From assembly GCA_031963365.1 (NCBI GenBank), contig JASSUF010000072.1, positions 1 through 12,146 of the forward strand: 12,146 nt of DNA, given 5' to 3'. The stretch comes from JASSUD01 sp031963365 (GTDB taxonomy: Bacteria > Pseudomonadota > Gammaproteobacteria > Burkholderiales > Burkholderiaceae). Numbering within the stretch: the stretch's first letter is position 1; each line of letters opens with the position of its first letter. Below, one piece after another: positions 5,226 to 12,146 of this stretch. The notes beneath the pieces are model-generated. The model worked only from the letters and a program-made list of their open reading frames with translations. It did not search any database and was not told the DNA's origin. The position numbers were made by a program, and so were the translations under genes.

Positions 5226-8006
5226 TTAACTTAATAGACCGCGTAATACAAAAGGAAGGATGCCACCTTGTTTGTAATAGTCCACCTCAATAGGGGTATC
5301 TATACGCAGGCGCAATCTTACTTTTTGCGTGGAACCTTCTCGATGTATGACGAGCGTAACGCTTTGACGTGGCTCAATTACCTCGCCTAAGCCTTCTAGG
5401 TCAAAGCGCTCATTGCCGATGATGCCTAGGCTTTGTGCGCTTTCTCCGTCTTCAAATTGAAGGGGTAATACGCCTAGCCCTACTAGATTGGAGCGGTGAA
5501 TGCGCTCAAAACTGCGCGCTATAACGGCTTTAATGCCTAGTAGTTGCGTGCCTTTGGCTGCCCAGTCGCGTGAGGAGCCGGTTCCGTACTCTTCTCCTCC
5601 AAATACTAGGGTAGGTGTGCCTTCTTGAATGTAGCGCATTGCGGCGTCATAAATAGACATAGGCTCGCCATCGGGCTGATGGATAGTTAGCCCGCCTTCT
5701 GCGCGTGAGCCATCTGACTGTACGGGTAGCATTAAGTTTTTAATGCGCACATTTGCAAAAGTACCTCGCATCATGACTTCATGGTGGCCTCGCCGAGAGC
5801 CATAGCTATTGAATTCAAGCTTAGGCACACCCTGTGCTTTGAGCCATTGGCCTGCAGGAGAACGCTCGGCAATAGAACCTGCGGGGCTGATGTGATCGGT
5901 GGTGAGCGAATCTCCAAAAACCGCCAATGCTCGGGCATTTTGAATGCGAGGGATGGTTGGCAGTGTTTTTAGATCAAAGTGATCAAAGAATGGGGGGCGA
6001 GCAATATAGGTTGAGTGTGGCCAAGGATAAATCTGACCATCACTACCCTGTATTTGGCTCCACAAATCACCAGGAGTGGTGAGGTTGGCGTAGTTTTCTC
6101 GGAAGCGTTCGCCATTTTGTGCAAATTTCAGCAATGCCTGAATTTCTGCTTGTGATGGCCAGAGATCACGCAAATAAATCGGCTCACGTTTAACATCAGG
6201 ATGATGTGCTTGGTTTTCAGGGTGATTATTTTTATACCCAAAGCCCAAAGGTTCGGTGGCTATATCGCATAAAACACTGCCTGCTAGCGCGTAGGCCACG
6301 ACCAAAGGAGGAGAGGCTAGAAAATTGGCTCGAATATTGGGATGAATACGCGCTTCAAAGTTACGGTTACCCGAGAGCACAGAAGCGGCAATCACATCGT
6401 GGTGTACGATTGCCTCATTCAGGTCAGCAGTGAGATCACCGGAATTACCAATGCAGGTCGAGCAACCATAGGCTGCTAAGTTAAAGCCGAGTTTTTCTAG
6501 GTAAGGCAGTAAGCCTGCTGCTTTTAGGTATTCGGTTACTACGCGTGAGCCAGGTGTGAGGGAAGTTTTGATGTGTGGAGAGACTTTTAGGCCTGCTTCA
6601 ACCGCTTTTTTAGCCAGTAAGCCCGCAGCAATTAATACGCTAGGATTAGAAGTATTGGTACAGGAAGTAATGGCCGCGATCAAAATATCGCCATTTTTGA
6701 GCTCTACGCCTTCATTTGTGGTGTATGTCTGCTCTAGGGTTTGGGCATTTTTGCCAAAACCGTTTGCAGAGACGGGCTGTGCAAAAAGCGAGGTGAATTT
6801 TTCTTTGAGGTGCCCGACTTCAATACGGTCTTGAGGGCGTTTAGGTCCTGCTACTGAAGGCACAACGCTGGCTAGGTCTAAAGAAAGTGTCTGGCTGTAG
6901 TCGATGTCACCCGCTAATGGGGTGCCATATAAACCTTGCGCTTCAAAGTAGTTACGCAGTGCGGTGATTTCTTCTTGTGTACGGCCCGTGGAAGTAAAGT
7001 ATTCGAGGGTTTGGTCATCTACTGTAAAAAAGCCCATAGTGGCGCCGTACTCAGGAGCCATATTACTAATGGTGGCGCGATCAGGCAGCGCCAAGGTAGT
7101 AACGCCTTCGCCAAAAAATTCTACAAACTTGCCCACCACTTTTTCTTGGCGTAGCCGCTCTGTAATAGCGAGTACGAGGTCGGTTGCTGTTACCCCTTCG
7201 CGTAAGCTGCCTTTGAGCTCAAACCCTACTACATCGGGTGTTAATAGATAAACAGGCTGACCCAACATAGCAGCTTCTGCTTCAATACCCCCCACGCCCC
7301 ACCCTACTACTCCAATTCCGTTAATCATGGTGGTGTGGCTGTCTGTACCTACGAGGGTATCGGGGTAATACACATTGCCTAGCTGATTAGTTGACGCATT
7401 TGCATCAAGCGTATCGGCCTTCTTGGAATAGACCCCACGTGCGAGGAATTCCAGGTTGACCTGATGCACAATACCTACGCCTGGCGGTACTACGCGGAAG
7501 GTATCAAATGCTTGCATACCCCATTTCATAAATTGATAGCGCTCTTTATTGCGTTCAAATTCAAGTTTCATATTTAAATCAAGCGCATCATTGCGCCCGA
7601 AATAATCTACTTGTACAGAATGGTCGACTACTAGATCTACCGGTACTAGAGGCTCAATACGTTTAGGATCGCCGCCCACCTGCTTTGCTACATCGCGCAT
7701 AGCAGCAAGGTCAACTAGTAAAGGTACGCCTGTAAAATCCTGCAATACCACACGTGCTACAACAAACGGAATCTCTTCGGTACGTGAGGCATTGGGTTTC
7801 CACTGCGCAAGTTGCTTTAAATGTTCTTGCGTAACCTTTTTTCCGTCGCAATTACGCAAAACGGACTCTAAGACAATACGAATGGATACAGGCAAACGTT
7901 CAATCGCAATACCTAGCGCGCGGCCCAATGCAGGCAAAGAGTAAAACTGGCCTGGACCAGTACCAGTTTCAAAACTTTGTAGAGTGTCGTAAAGAGAATG
8001 TGGCAT
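5226..8006 (-). CDS. acnA: Aconitate hydratase A (aconitase)
   Basis: A 926-residue enzyme that interconverts citrate and isocitrate through cis-aconitate in the cytoplasmic TCA cycle. The length and sequence fit the AcnA/IRP-type family. Visible features are DSHTTMING (222-230) in the active-site region and the 4Fe-4S ligands, Cys449 in ITSCTNTSNP and Cys515 and Cys518 in YGCSTCIGNSG. The C-terminal swivel domain has GDSLTTDHISPAGS (698-711) and GGEEYGTGSSRDWAAKG (803-819) with the substrate-binding Ser/Arg. All key residues appear intact. I chose the ATG at 8006 because the product then begins MPHSLYDTLQSFETG, like relatives. The TTG at 8033 is a poorer start, and an AAGG lies about 11 bases before the ATG. 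The gene lies downstream of mdh on the same strand and is bracketed by two inverted copies of an intergenic palindromic element. Confidence 0.96.
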   Translation of the reverse strand: MPHSLYDTLQSFETGTGPGQFYSLPALGRALGIAIERLPVSIRIVLESVLRNCDGKKVTQEHLKQLAQWKPNASRTEEIPFVVARVVLQDFTGVPLLVDLAAMRDVAKQVGGDPKRIEPLVPVDLVVDHSVQVDYFGRNDALDLNMKLEFERNKERYQFMKWGMQAFDTFRVVPPGVGIVHQVNLEFLARGVYSKKADTLDANASTNQLGNVYYPDTLVGTDSHTTMINGIGVVGWGVGGIEAEAAMLGQPVYLLTPDVVGFELKGSLREGVTATDLVLAITERLRQEKVVGKFVEFFGEGVTTLALPDRATISNMAPEYGATMGFFTVDDQTLEYFTSTGRTQEEITALRNYFEAQGLYGTPLAGDIDYSQTLSLDLASVVPSVAGPKRPQDRIEVGHLKEKFTSLFAQPVSANGFGKNAQTLEQTYTTNEGVELKNGDILIAAITSCTNTSNPSVLIAAGLLAKKAVEAGLKVSPHIKTSLTPGSRVVTEYLKAAGLLPYLEKLGFNLAAYGCSTCIGNSGDLTADLNEAIVHHDVIAASVLSGNRNFEARIHPNIRANFLASPPLVVAYALAGSVLCDIATEPLGFGYKNNHPENQAHHPDVKREPIYLRDLWPSQAEIQALLKFAQNGERFRENYANLTTPGDLWSQIQGSDGQIYPWPHSTYIARPPFFDHFDLKTLPTIPRIQNARALAVFGDSLTTDHISPAGSIAERSPAGQWLKAQGVPKLEFNSYGSRRGHHEVMMRGTFANVRIKNLMLPVQSDGSRAEGGLTIHQPDGEPMSIYDAAMRYIQEGTPTLVFGGEEYGTGSSRDWAAKGTQLLGIKAVIARSFERIHRSNLVGLGVLPLQFEDGESAQSLGIIGNERFDLEGLGEVIEPRQSVTLVIHREGSTQKVRLRLRIDTPIEVDYYKQGGILPFVLRGLLS

Positions 8007-8045
8007 ACCAGGTACAACCTTTTTGTAAAGCAATATGAATTCAAT

Positions 8046-8189
8046 GTAGGTTGGGGTGACGAATTTGGATAAATACGGAACCCCAACATGCGCGCCAAAG
8101 ACCTTTTAAAACCTGGCTTTATATTGCAAAGGCCATAATCAAAAGGCAGCGGTGCGCATGTTGGGGTTCCTTCGTCACCACCAACCTAC
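8046..8189 (-). repeat. Full palindromic intergenic element, copy between mdh and acnA
   Basis: A 144-bp element whose right arm (about 8156-8189) is the exact reverse complement of the 34-bp left arm of the copy at 5070-5103. Its own left arm (8046-8092) is more diverged and carries an insertion between the GTGACGAA and GGAACCCC parts. In reverse complement the whole element lines up with the other copy end to end, so it lies in opposite orientation. It sits 40 bp upstream of the aconitase start, and mdh-acnA readthrough RNA would contain it as a long hairpin. Confidence 0.8.
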
Positions 8190-8222
8190 AAGGAAATGGA
8201 GGTTAGAGTGAGGTAGGAAATA

Positions 8223-9227
8223 TTATAGGCAAACGGCTTGTTCTGCGCCTAGGAGTGCATCTACGGCTGCGCGTTCTTCTTCCAATTCTTTTAGCGTGGC
8301 GTTCATTTTTTCTTGCGAAAAAGCGTCGATATCTAGACCTTGTACGATTTCGTACTCGCCATTCGCTGTGATAACTGGGAAGCCATAGACTAAGCCTTCG
8401 GGAATGCCGTAGGAGCCATCAGAGGGCACACCCATCGTGACCCATTTTCCTTGGCTGCCAAATACCCAGTCATGCATATGGTCGATGGCAGCATTAGCAG
8501 CAGATGCGGCAGAAGAAGCTCCGCGTGCACTGATAACCGTTGCGCCGCGTTTACCAACTGTTGGGATAAGGTAGTCTTTATTCCAGGCATCGTCTTGTAA
8601 TAAATCTTGAGCGCGTTGGCCTTCTACAGAAGCAAAGCGGATATCAGGATACATAGTAGGAGAATGGTTGCCCCATACTGCCAGGTTTTCAATGGCAGAC
8701 AAAGGTTTGCCCAATTTTTGTGCTAGTTGCCACAATGCGCGGTTATGGTCGAGGCGCATCATCGAAGTGAAATTTTTTGCGGGTAAATCGGGGGCACAGT
8801 TTTTTGCAATCCATGCATTCGTATTAGCTGGATTTCCCACTACCAACACCTTCACATCCCGGCTTGCTACGGCATTCAATGCCTGACCTTGCACTTTAAA
8901 AATAGCTGCATTCGCGCTTAATAAATCTTTGCGCTCCATACCTGGGCCGCGGGGCTTTGAGCCTATTAAAAACACATAGTCCACGTCCTTAAATGCTGTT
9001 TTTGGATCATCTGTAACTACCAAGCCTTGAAGCAGAGGAAAGGCGCAATCTTCCAATTCCATCACTACACCTTTTAGCGCGTTCTGCGCCTGCGGAAGGT
9101 CTAGCAAGTGCAAAACGATCGGCTGGCCTGCGCCTAATACATCCCCTTTTGCCAAACGAAAAAGAAGCGCGTAAGCGATCTGGCCTGCGGCGCCGGTAAC
9201 AGCAACATGCTTAGGGGCTAGTGTCAT
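8223..9227 (-). CDS. mdh: Malate dehydrogenase (NAD-dependent)
   Basis: A 334-residue cytoplasmic enzyme that oxidises malate to oxaloacetate with NAD. It belongs to the cytosolic-type MDH group usual in betaproteobacteria. The Rossmann glycine motif is TGAAGQIAYALL (11-22). Asp43 in LLDLPQA is placed to bind the NAD ribose. Arg93 and Arg99 in KPRGPGMERKD and Arg163 in LDHNRA fit substrate binding. VVGNPANTNA (129-138) is the conserved nicotinamide-side loop. Asp160 and His188 (in AVWGNHSPTMYPD) form the expected catalytic pair. The length is normal and all key residues are present. The ATG at 9227 has GGAGA about six bases upstream. It is transcribed divergently from sdhCDA across a 256-bp region and is followed by acnA on the same strand, so its promoter could drive both. 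Confidence 0.96.
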   Translation of the reverse strand: MTLAPKHVAVTGAAGQIAYALLFRLAKGDVLGAGQPIVLHLLDLPQAQNALKGVVMELEDCAFPLLQGLVVTDDPKTAFKDVDYVFLIGSKPRGPGMERKDLLSANAAIFKVQGQALNAVASRDVKVLVVGNPANTNAWIAKNCAPDLPAKNFTSMMRLDHNRALWQLAQKLGKPLSAIENLAVWGNHSPTMYPDIRFASVEGQRAQDLLQDDAWNKDYLIPTVGKRGATVISARGASSAASAANAAIDHMHDWVFGSQGKWVTMGVPSDGSYGIPEGLVYGFPVITANGEYEIVQGLDIDAFSQEKMNATLKELEEERAAVDALLGAEQAVCL

Positions 9228-9272
9228 ACAAGATCTCCAGAAATAAGAGGGATGAATAGTGAGAAGGAGCAG

Positions 9273-9287
9273 CCTTTTTGCAAAAGG
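9273..9287. repeat. Short perfect hairpin in the mdh leader
   Basis: CCTTTT and AAAAGG flank a TGC loop, giving a 6-bp stem about 45-60 bases upstream of the mdh ATG. It could be a leader hairpin or operator, or it could be chance. Confidence 0.35.
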
Positions 9288-9354
9288 TGCGCTTGAAAAA
9301 ATGTAATAGCCGTTATTTTAATCCCGTTTGAGAGTAGATCTTGCTGAAAAATGC

Positions 9355-9411
9355 TGCAAACTGGTAAATATGATGCAATAAATAGCAAATTCTGCAAAAA
9401 ACTCTACAAAG
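9355..9411. repeat. Helically phased TGCAAA-like array upstream of sdhC
   Basis: TGCAAAC (9355), TGCAATA (9374) and TGCAAAA (9393) begin exactly 19 bp apart. Weaker relatives lie between or after them (GTAAATA at 9364, AGCAAAT at 9384, TACAAAG at about 9405), giving a period near one helical turn. A further TGCAAAA occurs at 9438. This could be a cluster of regulator half-sites or a curved-DNA segment. Confidence 0.4.
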
Positions 9412-9470
9412 ATCATCATAACTTCATAAACTTCTTATGCAAAAACGCCTAGAATTACGCCTTCGTTATA

Positions 9471-9478
9471 AGAGGGGG
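9471..9478 (+). promoter_or_regulatory. sdhC: Ribosome binding site deciding the sdhC start
   Basis: AGAGGGGG ends five bases before the ATG at 9484. It overlaps the alternative GTG at 9478, so that GTG is very unlikely to be the start. Confidence 0.75.
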
Positions 9479-9483
9479 TGCAT

Positions 9484-9894
9484 ATGGCCGACACCGGCAA
9501 CCAAAAAAAGCGCGTGTATCGCAATATCGCGTTTAGTCAAATTCTGAGCTACCGACTTCCACCAGCTGGAATCGTATCGATTTTGCACCGCATCAGTGGT
9601 GTACTTTTATTTTTATCTTTGCCGCTTACTTTGTATTGGTTTGGACAAAGCCTATATTCAGAAGCAAGCTTTGCCATGCTCAAAGCATGGACGTCTTGTA
9701 CGGTGGTGAAACTCGTGATCCTAGGGCTTGCATGGGCTTTTTTGTATCATTTCTGTGCGGGAATTCGGCATGTGTGTATGGATTTACACATTGGAGTCAA
9801 CCGACAAGCCGGTAACCGAAGCGCAATAGGTGTACTCAGTCTCTCGATTCTGCTCAGCGCAGCAGTGGCATTAAAATTATTTGGAGTGTTTTAA
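9484..9894 (+). CDS. sdhC: Succinate dehydrogenase cytochrome b556 subunit
   Basis: A 136-residue membrane anchor subunit of complex II. With SdhD it binds heme b and passes electrons from succinate to quinone in the inner membrane. SILHRISG (32-39) is the quinone-site motif, with Ser32 and Arg36 matching E. coli Ser27 and Arg31. YHFCAGIRHVCMD (88-100) contains His89, aligning with the E. coli heme ligand His84. Three hydrophobic helices are evident at about 29-52, 73-95 and 113-134. The ATG at 9484 is chosen for its strong ribosome binding site and its match to the usual N-terminus; the GTG at 9478 lies inside that site. It begins the operon, and sdhD starts two bases after its stop. Confidence 0.95.
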   Translation: MADTGNQKKRVYRNIAFSQILSYRLPPAGIVSILHRISGVLLFLSLPLTLYWFGQSLYSEASFAMLKAWTSCTVVKLVILGLAWAFLYHFCAGIRHVCMDLHIGVNRQAGNRSAIGVLSLSILLSAAVALKLFGVF

Positions 9895-9896
9895 CG

Positions 9897-10283
9897 ATGG
9901 CTTCCCATTCTGCCCATACTTCGGGCAAAACAGGTGCAAAACGCCAAGTCATAGGCGCGACGCATTACGGCACACGCGACTGGCTAGCACAGCGTATCAC
10001 CGCAGTGGTCATGGCGCTTTATACCGTTATTTTGCTGGGCTGGTTTTTTACCGCTAAGCATTTTTCGTACGCAGGATGGATTGCCATTTTTGCACACCCT
10101 TGGATGAAGGCCGCTACCTTCGCCACACTGCTTGGGCTGTTCTATCACGCCTGGGTAGGGGTGCGCGACATTGCTATGGATTACTTCAAGCCTTTGTCCG
10201 TACGCCTTGTCTTTTTTACGTTTGCCCTCTTCTGGCTCCTCGCCTGTGCAGGCTACGCAGCTCATATTCTCTGGAGGGTGTAA
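9897..10283 (+). CDS. sdhD: Succinate dehydrogenase hydrophobic membrane anchor subunit
   Basis: A 128-residue partner of SdhC in the membrane domain of complex II. The basic, His-rich N-terminus (about residues 1-24) is followed by GTRDWLAQRITAVVMALY leading into the first membrane helix (about 33-51). Two more helices are at about 70-91 and 103-125. YHAWVGVRDIAMDY (83-96) holds His84, matching the heme ligand of the family (E. coli His71), and Asp95-Tyr96, matching the quinone-site Asp82-Tyr83. The ATG at 9897 follows the sdhC stop by two bases. Its ribosome binding site is probably the GGAG inside the end of sdhC, with a long spacing, so translation is likely coupled. Confidence 0.95.
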   Translation: MASHSAHTSGKTGAKRQVIGATHYGTRDWLAQRITAVVMALYTVILLGWFFTAKHFSYAGWIAIFAHPWMKAATFATLLGLFYHAWVGVRDIAMDYFKPLSVRLVFFTFALFWLLACAGYAAHILWRV

Positions 10284-10286
10284 TTC

Positions 10287-12077
10287 ATGACCACTATTAA
10301 ATCCGCCCTTCCACGCCGACGCTTTGATGTAGTGATCGTTGGAGCCGGCGGCTCCGGCATGCGTGCTTCGCTGCAACTCGCGCGTGCGGGCCTCTCGGTT
10401 GCCGTGCTCTCAAAAGTTTTCCCCACACGCTCCCACACTGTGGCTGCACAAGGAGGTATTGGTGCCTCTCTTGGCAATATGAGTGAAGATAATTGGCACT
10501 ACCATTTTTATGACACCGTAAAAGGTTCTGACTGGCTAGGCGACCAAGACGCTATCGAATTTATGTGCCGTGAAGCACCGCGCGCAGTCTATGAGCTCGA
10601 GCACTTCGGCATGCCCTTCGATCGCAACCCCGATGGCACTATCTATCAACGCCCCTTCGGCGGACACACAGTGAACTACGGTGAAAAGCCCGTGCAACGC
10701 GCCTGCGCAGCAGCAGACCGTACCGGACACGCCCTACTCCATACGCTCTACCAGCAAAACGTACAAGCACGTACCCATTTCTTTGTAGAGTGGATGGCCC
10801 TTGATCTCATTCGTGATGAAGAAGGCGATGTGGTGGGCGTAACTGCTCTCGAAATGGAAACCGGTGAAATCTATATTTTAGAAGCCAAATGCACCCTCTT
10901 CGCAACCGGCGGAGCAGGTCGTATTTATGCTGCATCGACCAATGCCTTTATTAATACAGGCGATGGCTTAGGCATGGCTGCCCGCGCAGGTCTTCCTTTG
11001 CAAGATATGGAGTTTTGGCAATTCCACCCCACAGGTGTAGCAGGCGCAGGCGTGCTGATTACAGAAGGGGTGCGAGGCGAAGGCGGTATCTTGCGCAATG
11101 CACAAGGCGAGCGTTTTATGGAGCGCTATGCTCCTACGCTTAAAGACTTGGCTCCACGCGATTTCGTTTCACGTGCTATGGACCAGGAAATTAAAGAAGG
11201 CCGTGGTTGCGGGCCCAATAAAGACCATGTATTGCTAGATTTATCGCACATCGGCTCCGATACCATCCGCAAGCGCTTGCCCTCCATTCATGAGATCGCG
11301 CTTAAATTTGCCAATGTAGATTGTATTAAAGAAGCCATTCCTGTCGTGCCAACTATCCACTATCAGATGGGCGGTATTCCCACCTCGATCAGCGGTCAAG
11401 TAGTGGGCCGCTCCTATGGCTCTGATTCTGCAGTCAATGCACCCGTTCAAGGGCTGTATGCTGTAGGCGAATGCGCCTGTGTATCCGTACATGGAGCAAA
11501 TCGCTTAGGCACCAATTCCTTGCTCGACCTTGTCGTGTTTGGGCGTGCTGCAGGTCAGGCTATTGTAGAGCAGATTACTAAATCGCCTACTAGCCACAAG
11601 CCTTTGCCAGCAGATGCAGCCGATCGTTCACTTGAGCGCTTAGCCAAACTCGATACCAGCACATCGGGCGAATACACCCAAACCATTGCAAACGATATAC
11701 GCAAGACCATGCAAGCGCATGCAGGGGTATTCCGCACGAATGATTTACTGGAACAAGGCGTAGAAAAGCTACATACGCTGAGAGAACGGGTAAGCAACGT
11801 ACATCTCAAAGACAAATCTAAAGTCTTTAACACCGCACGTGTCGAAGCATTAGAGTTAGCTAATTTGATTGAAGTAGCTAGCGCAACCATGGTTGGAGCG
11901 CACGCACGTAAAGAAAGCCGCGGCGCCCACGCTCACCGCGACCACCCTGAGCGTGATGATAAACAATGGATGCAACACACCCTGTGGTATAGCGAAGGTA
12001 ATAAGCTAGATTACAAACCCGTACAGCTAAAACCGTTGACGGTTGAGAGCGTACCCCCTAAAGCGCGGACGTTTTAA
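10287..12077 (+). CDS. sdhA: Succinate dehydrogenase flavoprotein subunit
   Basis: A 596-residue catalytic subunit of complex II that oxidises succinate to fumarate on the cytoplasmic face of the membrane. The FAD-binding motif is VIVGAGGSGM (16-25). His50 in TRSHTVAAQGG is the expected covalent FAD attachment site (E. coli His45). FHPTG (246-250), GEGGILRN (264-271), RDFVSRAM with Arg291 (matching the E. coli catalytic Arg286), IHYQMGG (357-363) and HGANRLGTNSLLDLVVFG (402-419) complete the active site. The length is usual, and the C-terminal LWYSEGNKLDYKPVQLKPL is typical of the family. GGAGGGTG precedes the ATG at a normal distance, and the start lies three bases after the sdhD stop. The iron-sulfur subunit gene expected next is not recognisable in the remaining bases. 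Confidence 0.97.
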   Translation: MTTIKSALPRRRFDVVIVGAGGSGMRASLQLARAGLSVAVLSKVFPTRSHTVAAQGGIGASLGNMSEDNWHYHFYDTVKGSDWLGDQDAIEFMCREAPRAVYELEHFGMPFDRNPDGTIYQRPFGGHTVNYGEKPVQRACAAADRTGHALLHTLYQQNVQARTHFFVEWMALDLIRDEEGDVVGVTALEMETGEIYILEAKCTLFATGGAGRIYAASTNAFINTGDGLGMAARAGLPLQDMEFWQFHPTGVAGAGVLITEGVRGEGGILRNAQGERFMERYAPTLKDLAPRDFVSRAMDQEIKEGRGCGPNKDHVLLDLSHIGSDTIRKRLPSIHEIALKFANVDCIKEAIPVVPTIHYQMGGIPTSISGQVVGRSYGSDSAVNAPVQGLYAVGECACVSVHGANRLGTNSLLDLVVFGRAAGQAIVEQITKSPTSHKPLPADAADRSLERLAKLDTSTSGEYTQTIANDIRKTMQAHAGVFRTNDLLEQGVEKLHTLRERVSNVHLKDKSKVFNTARVEALELANLIEVASATMVGAHARKESRGAHAHRDHPERDDKQWMQHTLWYSEGNKLDYKPVQLKPLTVESVPPKARTF

Positions 12078-12146
12078 TGTAGGGCATGTCCTCAATTACC
12101 CAAAAGGGCCCATCTTTGAGGTCGTGCGGTGCTCGAGATCCTCACT
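12078..12146. other. Start of the intergenic region after sdhA
   Basis: These 69 bases show no recognisable start of sdhB, which normally follows. They contain GGGCCC and CTCGAG palindromes and a GC-rich end that may be the beginning of another structured repeat cut off by the window. Nothing firmer can be said. Confidence 0.4.

Larger units (their letters stand above)
9228..9483. promoter_or_regulatory. Divergent mdh / sdhC control region
   Basis: This AT-rich 256-bp interval must carry promoters for mdh (leftward) and the sdh operon (rightward). A possible rightward promoter is TTGCTG (9341-9346), an 18-bp spacer and TAAATA (9365-9370); it is not strong. A perfect hairpin CCTTTT-TGC-AAAAGG lies at 9273-9287 in the mdh leader. 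Repeated TGCAAA-like motifs fill 9355-9411. No regulator gene is present here. From memory, Burkholderia relatives often have a GntR-type regulator gene between mdh and sdhC. Confidence 0.55.

Noticed and set aside
3960..7251. Long plus-strand open frames opposite the DUF2863 and acnA genes
   Set aside because: They are antisense shadows of well-supported minus-strand genes, with no recognisable domains or ribosome binding sites.
9478..9483. GTG at 9478 as the sdhC start
   Set aside because: It lies within the ribosome binding site of the ATG at 9484, which gives the normal family N-terminus.
12086..12146. An open plus-strand frame from ATG 12086 as the start of sdhB or another gene
   Set aside because: The translation (MSSITQKGPSLRSCGARDPH) does not resemble SdhB and the AGGG lies too close to the ATG.
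1..12146. CRISPR arrays, tRNA or rRNA genes, insertion-sequence transposases
   Set aside because: I saw no regularly spaced direct repeats with unique spacers, no tRNA-like cloverleaf, no rRNA sequence and no transposase motifs.

Overview
This window looks like part of a betaproteobacterial chromosome, most likely Burkholderiales/Burkholderiaceae. The evidence is the protein types (a DUF2863 protein, a betaproteobacterial-type NAD malate dehydrogenase, an AcnA-type aconitase) and an sdhC-sdhD-sdhA succinate dehydrogenase operon start. Base composition is fairly balanced, less GC-rich than a typical free-living Burkholderia. That would fit a reduced-GC relative such as an endofungal Burkholderiaceae symbiont, but this is only an inference.

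Layout. Positions 2-2492 (minus) hold a DUF2235 / Tle1-like alpha-beta hydrolase with a C-terminal membrane region. It is split by an apparent frameshift near 1560-1605 and probably ends early. Positions 2632-3417 (minus) hold an SGNH/GDSL hydrolase whose middle is AT-rich. A 406-bp gene-free stretch (3418-3823) follows, with a perfect small hairpin, a pair of direct repeats and one arm of a dispersed palindromic repeat. Positions 3824-5041 (minus) encode the DUF2863 protein, 5226-8006 (minus) aconitase and 8223-9227 (minus) malate dehydrogenase. A 256-bp divergent intergenic region (9228-9483) separates mdh from sdhC (9484-9894), sdhD (9897-10283) and sdhA (10287-12077) on the plus strand. 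sdhB is not visible in the last 69 bases.

The right two thirds is a TCA-cycle neighbourhood: aconitase (citrate to isocitrate), succinate dehydrogenase (succinate to fumarate, feeding quinone) and malate dehydrogenase (malate to oxaloacetate). The mdh and sdh units diverge from a shared control region. The left third has a different character: two putative hydrolases, one of them broken, probably an accessory lipid- or ester-active pair.

The most notable non-coding structure is a family of roughly 130-145-bp intergenic palindromic elements. Two full copies lie in opposite orientation on either side of acnA and share an identical 34-bp arm. A partial copy lies after the DUF2863 gene. I found no clear evidence of a wholly new biological system. 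The items most worth a second look are the split DUF2235 gene, the SGNH/DUF2235 pair, the repeat family, and a helically phased TGCAAA-like array upstream of sdhC.
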